From: Bacteroidetes bacterium GWF2_33_38
Lineage (GTDB): Bacteria > Bacteroidota > Bacteroidia > Bacteroidales > GWF2-33-38
Direction: 5' to 3'
Assembly: GCA_001769505.1 (NCBI GenBank)
Contig: MEOF01000039.1
Coordinates: 21,177-85,176, forward strand
DNA length: 64,000 nucleotides
Shown: one piece after another, positions 26,377 through 35,998 of the stretch
Position numbering within the stretch: the first letter of the stretch is position 1
How the letters are laid out: every line of letters begins with the position of its first letter
Made by a program: the position numbers and the translations under genes
The notes under the pieces: model-generated
Databases searched by the model: none
What the model was told of the DNA's origin: nothing
Seen by the model: the letters and a program-made list of their open reading frames with translations, nothing else

Positions 26377-27399
26377 TCAAAAAAGTAAACCTTGTTTGTT
26401 TGGGTCGGTTAATCCTAAGTGTTTATATGCAAATTCAGTAACTTCTCTTCCCCGAGGAGTTCGCTTAATGTATCCTTCTTTAATTAAAAAAGGTTCGTAA
26501 ACTTCCTCAATTGTTCCGGCTTCTTCACCAACGGCGGTTGCAATGGTTGTAAGTCCAACGGGACCACCTTTAAACTTGTCGATAATGGTCGAAAGAATTT
26601 TATTGTCCATTTCGTCGAGTCCGTGTTGGTCGATTTGCAATGCATTGAGCGAATATTTTGCAATTTCAACATCAATGGTTCCACTTCCTTTTACTTGAGC
26701 AAAGTCTCGAACACGTCGTAAAAGAGCATTGGCAATACGAGGCGTTCCTCGACTTCGTGATGCTATTTCGTAAGCTGCATTATCGTTGATAGGCACATTC
26801 AGAATTTTGGCCGAACGTTTAACAATTTTATTTAAAATTTCGGTATCGTAATATTCGAGATTTAAGTTTATTCCAAATCTTGCTCTTAGTGGGCTTGTGA
26901 GAAGTCCGGCACGAGTTGTTGCCCCAATCAAGGTAAATGGATTCAGTGTAAGTTGAAGTGAACGAGCATTGGGTCCTTTATCAATCATTATATCGATGCG
27001 ATAATCTTCCATTGCTGAATACAAATACTCTTCGACAATCGGGCTTAAGCGATGAATTTCGTCGATAAATAAAACGTCGCCCGATTCAAGATTTGTAAGC
27101 AAACCAGCTAAGTCGCCCGGTTTGTCGAGAACAGGACCTGATGTTAGTTTCAAACTAACGGCCATTTCGTTTGCGATAATATTTGCTAAGGTCGTTTTTC
27201 CAAGCCCTGGAGGGCCATGAAGTAAAACATGATCGAGTGATTCGCCTCGTTGTTTTGCCGCTTCGACAAATATTTTAAGATTGTCGGTAATTTTTGTTTG
27301 TCCTGAAAAATCAGAGAATTCAAGCGGGCGGAGTTGTTTTTCAAGCTCCTTATCTTTTTCTGACCAATCTTCTTCTCTTACATTTATATCTTCGCTCAT
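26377..27399 (-). CDS. ruvB: Holliday junction branch migration helicase RuvB
   Basis: 340 aa, normal length. [12 protein letters not shown] at the start, Walker [13 protein letters not shown] (about 61-72), Walker [10 protein letters not shown], sensor motif [18 protein letters not shown], and [18 protein letters not shown] in the C-terminal part, all RuvB-specific. It is the hexameric AAA+ motor that drives branch migration with RuvA. Its ATG overlaps the stop of the upstream gene (27396-28064) by 4 bp (ATGA), so the two are translationally coupled. Confidence 0.97.
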   Translation of the reverse strand: MSEDINVREEDWSEKDKELEKQLRPLEFSDFSGQTKITDNLKIFVEAAKQRGESLDHVLLHGPPGLGKTTLANIIANEMAVSLKLTSGPVLDKPGDLAGLLTNLESGDVLFIDEIHRLSPIVEEYLYSAMEDYRIDIMIDKGPNARSLQLTLNPFTLIGATTRAGLLTSPLRARFGINLNLEYYDTEILNKIVKRSAKILNVPINDNAAYEIASRSRGTPRIANALLRRVRDFAQVKGSGTIDVEIAKYSLNALQIDQHGLDEMDNKILSTIIDKFKGGPVGLTTIATAVGEEAGTIEEVYEPFLIKEGYIKRTPRGREVTEFAYKHLGLTDPNKQGLLF

Positions 27400-28064
27400 T
27401 TTGTTTCTTTTTTTCGAAATACTCCTCTATAAATCTCGCCCAAAAATATTTTCAATTTAAAAATAATAATCGGAGAATTAAAATTTTCGGAGATTAATTT
27501 ATTGTTTATCAACATTAGCCTATATCCGACTCCTGCACCAATTCCAACATAGGGAATTATTTTGTAATGCCCCTCGAAATTGGTTTCGTAAATTAACACA
27601 TTTCTTTTCGATATTTGGCTGGTAACATTTGTTGCAAATGGTAAAAATCCATCTTTTCCACCAATATCGTATCGCGAATTTCCGTACCCTATTTGCATTG
27701 GGATACTAAATTCCCATTTTCGAGTTTTATAAACAACATATTCGACAAAAACAGCAAGATATGACATTCGCAGAAATGACGGAAGCGTATCAATGACGAT
27801 TCCCATGCTATCGACAAAATAATTTTCTTTTACGCTTGATTCTAACGAATGCCAGCCAGCTCCAAATCTGTATTTATCGCCAAAGTCAATTCCTATTTTT
27901 AATCCTAAAATTCGAGCACTATTGTTTGAAACGTATGAATATCGATTGTCAAATTTAAAAACCAATTTTGGCTTTTTATGTAAGCACGATTTTAATGTAT
28001 CGAAAAATTGTGCTTGAGAAAGTAGAACTTGAAAAACAAACAACAACACAATTAAAAATCTCAT
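27396..28064 (-). CDS. Secreted/outer-membrane protein of unknown function, coupled to ruvB
   Basis: 222 aa with a signal peptide ([20 protein letters not shown]). The rest is amphipathic beta-strand ([64 protein letters not shown]) with a final basic tail. This looks like a small outer-membrane beta-barrel of 8 to 10 strands. Coupling to ruvB (4-bp overlap) is probably accidental operon structure; no functional link is evident. The family is not recognised by name. Confidence 0.72.
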   Translation of the reverse strand: MRFLIVLLFVFQVLLSQAQFFDTLKSCLHKKPKLVFKFDNRYSYVSNNSARILGLKIGIDFGDKYRFGAGWHSLESSVKENYFVDSMGIVIDTLPSFLRMSYLAVFVEYVVYKTRKWEFSIPMQIGYGNSRYDIGGKDGFLPFATNVTSQISKRNVLIYETNFEGHYKIIPYVGIGAGVGYRLMLINNKLISENFNSPIIIFKLKIFLGEIYRGVFRKKETK

Positions 28065-28079
28065 CGTTTACTCTCGGTT

Positions 28080-29618
28080 TTAGTTGTCCAATCCTCTTAT
28101 TTTCATTCCGTCGATTCTTTTTTCAATTCCGTTTTCGTAGGTAATAATTACCTTTATGTTGCCTTCGTCGTCGTATTTTTTCCAATTTCCGTTTTTGATT
28201 CCCATGTTATAATTGCCTTCCTCTTGTATTTTCCCGCTATCGAAATAAAATTTATGTTTTCCGTCGGCTTCGCCAAAATTATAGTTTCCTTGAAATTTCA
28301 ACTTCCCATTTGCATAATAATGTTTCCAGATTCCATCGGGTTGCCCGCCTTTATATTCACCTTCTTCGGTGTGGTCGCCGACATTATAAAACCAAATTCC
28401 TTCTTCCAATCCGTCGAAAAACTCTCCTTTGGTCATAATCTTTCCGGTTTCTGAGTATTCTATCATCATTCCTTCTTCTTTTCCGTTTACAAATGTTTCT
28501 TCTCGTTCGATATTTCCATTTTCGAAATACCAATTCCATAAACCTTCGGGATTTCCTTTTTTGTAACTTCCTTTTTGTTCGAGTTTCCCGCTTTTAAAAT
28601 AAAATCTCCACTCGCCAGTTTTCTTATCGTTTAGGTATTTACCCTCCGATTTTTTTTCGCCAGTTTCATAATAGTGTATCCAATCGCCTTGTCGTTTTCC
28701 TGTTTCATCAACAATTCCTGAGCCTAGTAATATTCCTATTTCGTTGTATTCTTCTGAGGCAACAATTATTCCTTCTTCGCTATATTCGCGATGGAAACCA
28801 ACGGGCTTGTTATCAATATAACTACCATTTTTTTTAACTTTTCCATTATCGAAATACGTATTTTTTATTTCTACTGTAATTGATTCTGCTTGTGCATTTT
28901 CTTCAATTACAACTCCATTTTGATAGCGTTGTAGTTTTATAACTTTCCCATTTTCGTTGTATTCGCGATAATATCCGTGAAGTTTTCCGTTGAGGTAATT
29001 TTCTTCAACCTTGAGTTTTAGCCCTGAGTAGAACGATTTCCATGTGCCTTGTTTAAGACCTCTTGAGCAAGTTCTGTTTATCTCTTCACGATTAATCGGA
29101 AAATCGTTTTTGTATTCAAGTATGGTAATAATTGTACTATCTTTTGAGAACTCAAGCCCTAAACCATTTTTTCGCCCTTTTTCAAATCGAAATTTTTTGT
29201 ATAACTTTCCATCGGGGTAATAGTAAAATGCGTCACCTTCCTTCGAATCGTTTACATAAAGCTCTTTTGAATCGAGCCAGCCAATAATGCTATCGTTTTC
29301 GGTTGGCTCATATTTATAGATGAAGTAATACCCGTTTTTTTTGCCAAAATAATAACTGATTCTTTCGGTAATATTTCCTTTTTCGTTGTAGAAGTTCCAA
29401 ATGCTGTCGAGCTGTTGATTTTTTCGAAGCCCTTCCGACTTAATTGTTCCGTTAACATAATAGGTTTTCCAATAACCATCGGGTTTTCCGTTAATCATAT
29501 TCCCCTCACTCGAAATTTGTCCATTGCCATAGTAAAAAATATTGTATCCATTAGGTACAATGTCTTGAGCAAAAATGCTTTGAAATGCGAAAATTAATAT
29601 GATTGTGAGTTTTTTCAA
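28080..29618 (-). CDS. MORN-variant (YwqK-like) repeat protein, secreted
   Basis: 512 aa. The start is TTG at 29618, chosen because it directly precedes a signal peptide (MKKLTIILIFAFQSIFAQ) and no ATG fits. The mature protein is about 15 copies of a 23-residue repeat with the consensus 'GxYxNGxxxGxWxxYYxxGxxxxE', for example GDWIHYYETGEKKSEGKYLN and GEWRFYFKSGKLEQKG. This is the MORN-like YwqK repeat often misannotated as a toxin-antitoxin component in Bacteroidota. It lies 15 bp before the 27396-28064 gene. Probably an envelope protein; binding partner unknown. Confidence 0.85.
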   Translation of the reverse strand: MKKLTIILIFAFQSIFAQDIVPNGYNIFYYGNGQISSEGNMINGKPDGYWKTYYVNGTIKSEGLRKNQQLDSIWNFYNEKGNITERISYYFGKKNGYYFIYKYEPTENDSIIGWLDSKELYVNDSKEGDAFYYYPDGKLYKKFRFEKGRKNGLGLEFSKDSTIITILEYKNDFPINREEINRTCSRGLKQGTWKSFYSGLKLKVEENYLNGKLHGYYREYNENGKVIKLQRYQNGVVIEENAQAESITVEIKNTYFDNGKVKKNGSYIDNKPVGFHREYSEEGIIVASEEYNEIGILLGSGIVDETGKRQGDWIHYYETGEKKSEGKYLNDKKTGEWRFYFKSGKLEQKGSYKKGNPEGLWNWYFENGNIEREETFVNGKEEGMMIEYSETGKIMTKGEFFDGLEEGIWFYNVGDHTEEGEYKGGQPDGIWKHYYANGKLKFQGNYNFGEADGKHKFYFDSGKIQEEGNYNMGIKNGNWKKYDDEGNIKVIITYENGIEKRIDGMKIRGLDN

Positions 29619-29781
29619 TAGCTTAAGTATTTAATTATTTCGTATTTACACTATCATTTTTAACATTGGATGTTTTTCATTTCTTTTTTCACCTCCTCGT
29701 CCCGTATTTGACGGATAGTTCTCCAAATTCCCAAACCTATATGACTTATGTATATTTGCAGGTATTTTTTGAGTTTAATTT

Positions 29782-32571
29782 TTACACAATTTTTATACAA
29801 AGCACTGTTACATCGTCGATTTGGTCGTTTTTGCCTTTCCAATGTTCAAAATGCTGATTCAATAATATTTGTTGCTCAGTCATAGGTTTGTCGCAAATGG
29901 TAAGCAATATTTTTTTGAAATGTTTGATTTTAAATTTTTTATTGCTGTCGCCACCAAATTGGTCGGCAAAACCATCAGAGAACATATAAATAACATCGGA
30001 TTTTTGTAATTGGAATTCTTTTACCGAAAATTTATCCATTTTTTCGTAAATGCCCACAGGCATTTTATCGCCTTTAAGTTCAATAAGTTCAACATCATTA
30101 CGAGCGCTATTCTCATCATGAGATTGTTTTATTTCACTTGCACCTAATTTCCGGAGAATTATAAGTGAATTATTTGCCCCAGCAAATTCGAGCATTTTTG
30201 TTGAATTGTCAATTGAGCAAACCACGATGTCCATTCCATCTTTATTCGCACTATCTTTTTCATTTTGCTGAAGTGATTTTACGATTTCTTTTCTAAGTCG
30301 GTTCAGAATTATTCCGGGATTTGTCATGTACTCTTTGGTAACAATTTCTTTCAAAAAAGCGATTCCCAACATACTCATAAATGCTCCCGGAACACCGTGT
30401 CCGGTGCAATCGGAAACGGCAATTACTTTTTTATTTTCGACTTCGCTCATCCAATAAAAATCGCCACTAACTATGTCGCGGGGTTTAAAAACTATAAAAT
30501 GCTCAGGAAACAAATTGGTAAATATTTCTTGTGTTGGCAATATTGCAGATTGAATACGCTTAGCATAATTTATACTGTCAACAATTTCTTTTTGTTGTCC
30601 TTTTATCTGTTCGTTGCTTCGCATGGCTTCGGCAAACAGAATTTGAATTTTTTCTTTTGCTTTTTTCTTTTGACGGTTTTCTTTGAGAATTATAACAAGC
30701 AATATTAAAAACAAAATCAAGCCTGCAACAAGTAAATAGATGATGTTTTTTTGTGCTTTTGCATCCTTGTCTTTTTCAACAATTTCTTGATTTTTTAACT
30801 CAAGTTGTAGTTTTTGGCTCTGCTCTTTGAATTGCATCATTATTTTTTGTCTTTCGATTTCGTTTTTTAATTCTGAAATCAACCCAGATTTTGAGGCGCC
30901 TTCAACATCGGCTCGGTCTATCATTTCAGATAATTGTTTGCCGTCTGAATCGGAAAATGCACCCAAATCGCGTAATTTAATCGAATATTCGTAAGCATTT
31001 TTACAATCGTTCAAGGCAAAGTATATTTTCGACAGTTCGTCGTAGTTGCGTTGCAAAAGGTTTAAAAGCGACAGTTCTTTCGCCAAATCGGCTGATTTAG
31101 TATAATATTCTAAGGCTTCTTTGTAGTGTTCCATTACTTTGTGAACGTTTCCAATATTATGAAGCGTAAAAGCAAGTCCTTTGTTATAATCAATGTCTTC
31201 TTTTATTTTTAACGACTGCATATAATATTCCAATGCTTTGTTGTATTTATTCCAGTCGTAGTTTATGTTTCCAAGATTGTTGAGTGAAACTGAAACGCCT
31301 TTTTGATTACCTAGGGCTTCGTTTACATCTATCGATTTTTCGTACGATTCAACAGCTTTGTCGAAGTTTCCGATTCCTTGATAAGCAATCCCTATATTAT
31401 TCAATGCAGCTGCTGTATTTTCTTTATTTTGAAGATTTTGGTCGAGAGCTAAGGATTGGTTGAAATAATTTAAGGCATTATTATAATCTCCCTTTTCGTA
31501 ATAAATGTTTCCGATGTTATTCAATAGATTTGAAACAGCTGGTTTATTATCTTCGGTTTTCATTAATTCGAGTGCGAGTTGGAAGTTTTCCAATGCATTG
31601 TCGAGTCGAAATAAATCGTTATTAATTAATGCAATATCGTTGTAAGCGTAAGCCGCACCTTCGTTGTCGCCTGTTTGGAGCTTTAAACTTGCAGCATCGT
31701 CGAAATTTCGAATTGCTTTATCGAAATTACCTTCGTCGAATTCTATGGCTGCTAAATCTTTAAGCACATCGGCGGAGCCAGATTTATCTTTAAATTTTTG
31801 ATTAATTTTTAGAGCTTCGTTTAAATTTTCTTTTGCTTTTTCAAGGTCGTTATCAATATATTGCTGTTTTGCAATTTTTTTGAGTAAGTGAGCTTTTTCC
31901 AAATCATCGTTTTGCAATTTGTTTAATTCCGAAAGATTTTCTTTTAACGATTTTGTCTCATTATTTTTAGCTTTGTTTTCAACAATATTAGCTGGTTTTT
32001 GAGTTGAAATTTCTTTATTTTCAGAATTGTCGGTAACCGTTTGTTTTTGTTCTTCGATTTTATCCGCCGTTTCTTTTTCAGAGTCGGCTACTTTGTCGGC
32101 TTTATTATTCAACGCAAGAAGTTTTGCTTCGAATTGTTTCTTATAATCTTGATCGTATTCAAATTTTTTAATAGCCTGATTATATTTAATTTTTGCAATC
32201 GGACTACTGTATATCGAATAGTCGGTATTGGGAACAATTTCAACCAGAGTTAGAGTTCCCATGTCGAATTCGGGGAAAGAAACTTTGCTGTCAGATTCAG
32301 GGACAACTGTTGAAATGCTGTATTTCATGGTTACAAAGCCTGGTTTTGAGATTTCGATTACATAAGGAGCATTAATTTCGAGCGAAATAATAAAACCAAA
32401 GTCTTTTACACTTGTAGCAAGAATTACGTCTCCATTGTTGATTACATTAACTTTAGCTCCAATTGCTTGTTTTCCGTTTGCTTTAACATCTCCCACGAAC
32501 TTTGCAGGAAATTTTTCTGAAAATGCGTTGATAGAAAAAAAGATAAATATCCCGATTATTATGTTTTTCAT
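29782..32571 (-). CDS. TPR sensor with SpoIIE/PP2C serine phosphatase domain
   Basis: 929 aa. Signal peptide (to about 20), a carboxypeptidase-regulatory-like domain (about 22-105), a charged linker, then at least eight tetratricopeptide repeats (about 210-550, e.g. ALNNIGIAYQGIGNFDKAVE and SLNNLGNINYDWNKYNKALE). A coiled coil, one transmembrane helix (IIYLLVAGLILFLILLVIIL, about 630), and a cytoplasmic SpoIIE domain (GDFYWMSEVENKKVIAVSDCTGHGVPGAFMS, ...MYMFSDGFADQFGG-like end) follow. The SDCTGHGVPGA and SDGFADQ metal motifs are intact. This is a common Bacteroidota sensor architecture. Its targets, probably anti-sigma or partner-switching proteins, are not in the window. Confidence 0.92.
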   Translation of the reverse strand: MKNIIIGIFIFFSINAFSEKFPAKFVGDVKANGKQAIGAKVNVINNGDVILATSVKDFGFIISLEINAPYVIEISKPGFVTMKYSISTVVPESDSKVSFPEFDMGTLTLVEIVPNTDYSIYSSPIAKIKYNQAIKKFEYDQDYKKQFEAKLLALNNKADKVADSEKETADKIEEQKQTVTDNSENKEISTQKPANIVENKAKNNETKSLKENLSELNKLQNDDLEKAHLLKKIAKQQYIDNDLEKAKENLNEALKINQKFKDKSGSADVLKDLAAIEFDEGNFDKAIRNFDDAASLKLQTGDNEGAAYAYNDIALINNDLFRLDNALENFQLALELMKTEDNKPAVSNLLNNIGNIYYEKGDYNNALNYFNQSLALDQNLQNKENTAAALNNIGIAYQGIGNFDKAVESYEKSIDVNEALGNQKGVSVSLNNLGNINYDWNKYNKALEYYMQSLKIKEDIDYNKGLAFTLHNIGNVHKVMEHYKEALEYYTKSADLAKELSLLNLLQRNYDELSKIYFALNDCKNAYEYSIKLRDLGAFSDSDGKQLSEMIDRADVEGASKSGLISELKNEIERQKIMMQFKEQSQKLQLELKNQEIVEKDKDAKAQKNIIYLLVAGLILFLILLVIILKENRQKKKAKEKIQILFAEAMRSNEQIKGQQKEIVDSINYAKRIQSAILPTQEIFTNLFPEHFIVFKPRDIVSGDFYWMSEVENKKVIAVSDCTGHGVPGAFMSMLGIAFLKEIVTKEYMTNPGIILNRLRKEIVKSLQQNEKDSANKDGMDIVVCSIDNSTKMLEFAGANNSLIILRKLGASEIKQSHDENSARNDVELIELKGDKMPVGIYEKMDKFSVKEFQLQKSDVIYMFSDGFADQFGGDSNKKFKIKHFKKILLTICDKPMTEQQILLNQHFEHWKGKNDQIDDVTVLCIKIV

Positions 32572-32598
32572 ATCGTATTTTTTAAACGTTCAAATTTA

Positions 32599-33432
32599 CT
32601 ATATATCAATCTCAATCCAATTATTTTTGCATAAAACCGTATGAGATGTAATTCCGATTTTTTTCAATAATTCAAAAACCTCTTGTCGCCCTTTTGATAA
32701 TTCATCTACATGATGTGTATCGGAATTAACTACAATCGGAATTCTGTGTTCTTTACACAAATTTAAAATATACGTTGATGGATAAAATTCTTCGGTTAGC
32801 TTTTTATAATATCCTCGAGTATTAATTTCGATTAAACATTGACTTTCTTTAACAATTTCGATTGTTTTTTCAATCTCGGCTTTATACCAATTGTCGTTTT
32901 CGTTGAAGTAACAATTATTTTTATTGAATTTTTTTACCAAATCTAAATGTCCGATAATGTTAGGTTTTTCGACTTGAAGCATTTGTCGAATAGCTTCAAA
33001 ATAGGTTTTAACAGCATTTTCAACATTAGAATTGAATAAAGAACGAACCCCTTTTTCGAAAACTTCGGGAGAGGCATCAATGGTCAAAAACTGTTGTTGA
33101 AAAATGTTGCTTTCTACGTAATGCACCGAGCCAATAATGTAATCGAGCTTGTCGTTTTTGAAATTCGACGCTCCAGCAATGTTGGGAATGAAATCAGCTT
33201 CGACTCCTAAATAGATTTCAATTTCTGCGACATACTGTTTTTGTAATTCTCTAATTTTTTGTTTGTATTCAACAAATCCTTCTTTGCTCATTTGCCATTT
33301 AGCACAGAGCGATGTTGGTGCATGTCCCGAAAATCCGATAGCCTTATAGTTCAACGATATTGCTTTTTTTACAATATCATCAGCCGTGCTTTTGCCGTCG
33401 CACCAATTTGTATGTGTGTGATAATTATACAT
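32599..33432 (-). CDS. PHP-family histidinol-phosphatase-like protein
   Basis: 277 aa. PHP metal-site motifs are visible: HTHTNWCDG at residues 5-13, GFSGHAP near 38, GVEADF near 75, GSVHY near 100, GHLDLVKKF near 160, and NSDTHH near 235. This is the HisJ/HisK-type histidinol-phosphate phosphatase family (about 270 aa). In Bacteroidota many members are annotated as histidinol-phosphatase; because there are no his genes nearby, another phosphoester substrate is possible. The gene is 27 bp upstream of the SpoIIE gene on the same strand. Confidence 0.85.
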   Translation of the reverse strand: MYNYHTHTNWCDGKSTADDIVKKAISLNYKAIGFSGHAPTSLCAKWQMSKEGFVEYKQKIRELQKQYVAEIEIYLGVEADFIPNIAGASNFKNDKLDYIIGSVHYVESNIFQQQFLTIDASPEVFEKGVRSLFNSNVENAVKTYFEAIRQMLQVEKPNIIGHLDLVKKFNKNNCYFNENDNWYKAEIEKTIEIVKESQCLIEINTRGYYKKLTEEFYPSTYILNLCKEHRIPIVVNSDTHHVDELSKGRQEVFELLKKIGITSHTVLCKNNWIEIDI

Positions 33433-33477
33433 TCGAGTTAAAAGCTTTTTAAGTTCATAAAGTTAAAAGTAGAATGT

Positions 33478-34056
33478 TTATTTTATATAATATTCATGTA
33501 AATAAAAAGTATCTAAATTCTCAAATGAAACATACTGAATCAATCCAACATTAGGGGCAAACCAATACTTACTATTATGAAAAACAACATCTTTATATTG
33601 TAGAGAACTGTCACTATTTAAGTAAAATATTGGGATAGTGGTTCCTGATATTAATGTATCTGAATCATATGTTGAAGCCATTCTTATTAAATAACTAGCA
33701 ATACCACTTATAATGAACCTACCGCCTTCACATTCCATATTATTATTATATTGTGCATTAGCACTATCTTTTTCTCCAATATAATTTGAAAACATTGTAA
33801 ATGATATTTCATCCCACTCTCTACAGTACTCCTGCCTATCTTTTCCTTTATTGTTTTCATAATTTGATATATAGACACTATCTTTTTTCGTAAGGTTTTT
33901 ATTATAGTAAATCCAATAATTTCCATCTTTGAATACTGAAAAATATTTTTCTCCAGTTTCAGGCATTGGACAATAATCTAGTGTTTTACACCTTTTGCAA
34001 CTATAAAATGATGTAAAGAATAGTGCTATAACAAAAATGATATAATATTTTTTCAA
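33478..34056 (-). CDS. Lipoprotein of unknown function, tandem copy B
   Basis: 192 aa with a lipoprotein signal (MKKYYIIFVIALFFTSFYSCKRC); start is TTG. A cysteine-rich start of the mature part (CKRCKTLDYCPMPETGEKYF) is followed by WIYYNKNLTKKDSVYISNYE and a C-terminus DTFYLHEYYIK. It shares about half its residues with the upstream gene 34053-34631 over the full length. Both are 192 aa, so they are a tandem duplicate. Overlap is 4 bp (TTGA), meaning coupled translation. Function unknown; likely anchored at the outer membrane. Confidence 0.75.
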   Translation of the reverse strand: MKKYYIIFVIALFFTSFYSCKRCKTLDYCPMPETGEKYFSVFKDGNYWIYYNKNLTKKDSVYISNYENNKGKDRQEYCREWDEISFTMFSNYIGEKDSANAQYNNNMECEGGRFIISGIASYLIRMASTYDSDTLISGTTIPIFYLNSDSSLQYKDVVFHNSKYWFAPNVGLIQYVSFENLDTFYLHEYYIK

Positions 34057-34631
34057 TGTATATAATATTCGTGTAAATAAAAAGTATCTAAACTATTCTT
34101 TGAGACATATTGAACGATACCGATATTGGGTGTAAACCAATATTTATCATTGTACTTTATCGTTTTTGAATATTCAAATGTAGAATCATAATTCCAAAAA
34201 CCAGATAGAATTTCCTGATTTAGCAGGGTGTCAACATCATTTGCAGAATTAATTTCAACTATAACTCCTTCTGTATAGTTTTTAATTCTAAATACACCTC
34301 CATTTCCCATTGTATTTCCAGTAAAAGTACCAATCAAATAATCGCCGTCATACATAAATGACGAATTTAAATGAAATCTTAAATTATCCCATTCTATACA
34401 AAATTCCATTCCATCTTTTTCACGTGTTATTTCATAATTAGAAATGTAAACGCTATCTTTTTTTGTAAGGTCTTTATTGTAATAAATCCAATAATTATCT
34501 TCGTTGAACACAGAAAAATATTTTTCGGTAGCTTCTGGCATCGGACAATAATCTAAATTTTTACAATGGTAACAACTTGTAAACGAAACAGAGAACATAA
34601 AAACAAAAAATGGTATGATTGATAATTTCAT
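34053..34631 (-). CDS. Lipoprotein of unknown function, tandem copy A
   Basis: 192 aa, lipoprotein signal MKLSIIPFFVFMFSVSFTSCYHC with lipobox Cys in FTSC. It contains CKNLDYCPMPEATEKYF and WIYYNKDLTKKDSVYISNYE, almost identical to copy B; the middle parts have diverged (residues 75-150), and the ends match again (QYVSKNSLDTFYLHEYYIH). Conserved cysteines near the mature N-terminus could form a disulfide. No domain recognised. Lies 32 bp after the alanine dehydrogenase stop on the same strand. Confidence 0.75.
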   Translation of the reverse strand: MKLSIIPFFVFMFSVSFTSCYHCKNLDYCPMPEATEKYFSVFNEDNYWIYYNKDLTKKDSVYISNYEITREKDGMEFCIEWDNLRFHLNSSFMYDGDYLIGTFTGNTMGNGGVFRIKNYTEGVIVEINSANDVDTLLNQEILSGFWNYDSTFEYSKTIKYNDKYWFTPNIGIVQYVSKNSLDTFYLHEYYIH

Positions 34632-34663
34632 TATAATCTTTCAACTTTACAAACTTTCCACTC

Positions 34664-35887
34664 CTAAAACGCTGCCATCAATAAATCAATATCTTTTGAG
34701 CGAATTCCGAATAATTGACCAATATAATCGTTAGTTAAAATTCCGCGATAAACATAAACTCCATTTCGAGTACCATTGTCTTTTTTGAGCAATTGATTCA
34801 ATCCTCCCGCTTCGCCAACTTGAATGACTACATGAGATAAGATATTGCTTAATGCGTATGAAGCTGTCCGAGCCACGCGTGATGCCGTATTTGGAACGCA
34901 ATAATGAACAACTCCGTGCTTTCTGAATACTGGATTTTTGTGAGTGGTAAGTTCAGATGTTTCGAAACAACCACCTTGGTCGATGCTTATGTCAATAATT
35001 ACCGAACCATTTTTCATGTTTTTAACCATTTCTTCGGTTACAACAAATCGAGGACCTTGGTCGATTAAACGAATGGCTCCAATAACTACATCTGCTGATT
35101 TTAGAGCATTGTTTAACACTTTAGGATGAATTAATGAGGTAAATATTCGCTGTCCCAAATTGCTTTGAATTCGGCGGAGTTTATACACCGAATTGTCGAA
35201 AACACGAACCATTGCACCTAAACCGAGTGCTGTTCTTGCAGCTGATTCTCCGGCAGTTCCAGCTCCAATAATCACAACTTCGGTTGGATTAACTCCAGTA
35301 ATTCCTCCAAGCATTTCGCCTTTTCCTCCATGTTGATTGCTTAAATATTCGGCAGCAATTAGCACCGATGTGCTTCCAACAATTTCGCTCATGGAACGAA
35401 CAATCGGGAAACTATTATTCTCATCTTTAAGCGATTCAAATGAAATGGCAGTAATCTTTTTTTCGACTAGTTTTTCGATATATTCTCTTGTTTGTTGAGT
35501 TATGTGTAATGAGGAAATTAAAATTTGGTCGCCTACTAAAAAATCCAATTCGTCCAAAGTCATTGGTGCGATTTTAAGTACAATATCGGCTTTATATACG
35601 TCCTCTTTTTTGTCGGCAATTATAGCTCCATACTCACTATAGTGCAAATCAGAAAAATTTGCTACAATTCCGGCGTCTTTTTCAACAATAATTTGATGTC
35701 CGTTATTGACAAGAAGCTCAACTCCGAGTGGAGTTATTGCAACCCGACCTTCATTTGGGTCAATTTCTTTTGGAACACCAATGATATATTTTTTGTTTTT
35801 TCTACCGGTTTCCAGTTTTTCTTCTTGTGGCAATAAGCCTTCTTTGTGTAATGTTATCAGCTTTTGCGACGATTCGTATTTTTCCAT
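34664..35887 (-). CDS. ald: Alanine dehydrogenase-like NAD-dependent enzyme
   Basis: 407 aa from the ATG at 35887 (MEKYESSQKLI); the track start five codons upstream adds nothing recognisable. GVPKEIDPNEGRVAITPLGV, VVIIGAGTAGESAARTALGLGA (Rossmann NAD site, about 200-222), DVVIGAIRLIDQGP, and GGCFETSELTTHKNPVF match the AlaDH/pyridine-nucleotide transhydrogenase family. It is longer than Bacillus Ald (about 370 aa) because of a roughly 35-aa N-terminal extension, as in Bacteroidota homologues. It would interconvert L-alanine and pyruvate plus ammonia. In Bacteroidota ald is often next to porX and tsaE; here those are 11 kb away. Confidence 0.88.
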   Translation of the reverse strand: MEKYESSQKLITLHKEGLLPQEEKLETGRKNKKYIIGVPKEIDPNEGRVAITPLGVELLVNNGHQIIVEKDAGIVANFSDLHYSEYGAIIADKKEDVYKADIVLKIAPMTLDELDFLVGDQILISSLHITQQTREYIEKLVEKKITAISFESLKDENNSFPIVRSMSEIVGSTSVLIAAEYLSNQHGGKGEMLGGITGVNPTEVVIIGAGTAGESAARTALGLGAMVRVFDNSVYKLRRIQSNLGQRIFTSLIHPKVLNNALKSADVVIGAIRLIDQGPRFVVTEEMVKNMKNGSVIIDISIDQGGCFETSELTTHKNPVFRKHGVVHYCVPNTASRVARTASYALSNILSHVVIQVGEAGGLNQLLKKDNGTRNGVYVYRGILTNDYIGQLFGIRSKDIDLLMAAF

Positions 35888-35998
35888 AATCTTGTTTTTC
35901 AATTAACAATTTTATTATGATGAATTAATTCACAAATTACAAAAAAGATGAAGATATTCAAACAGAATCTGTACAAAAAATAATAACTTGCAGCCTTT

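Noticed and set aside
28080-29618. DNA-level tandem repeats in the MORN-like gene considered as a CRISPR or satellite array
   Set aside because: Periodicity follows the protein repeat (about 23 codons), units diverge freely at synonymous positions, and there are no constant repeats with unique spacers.
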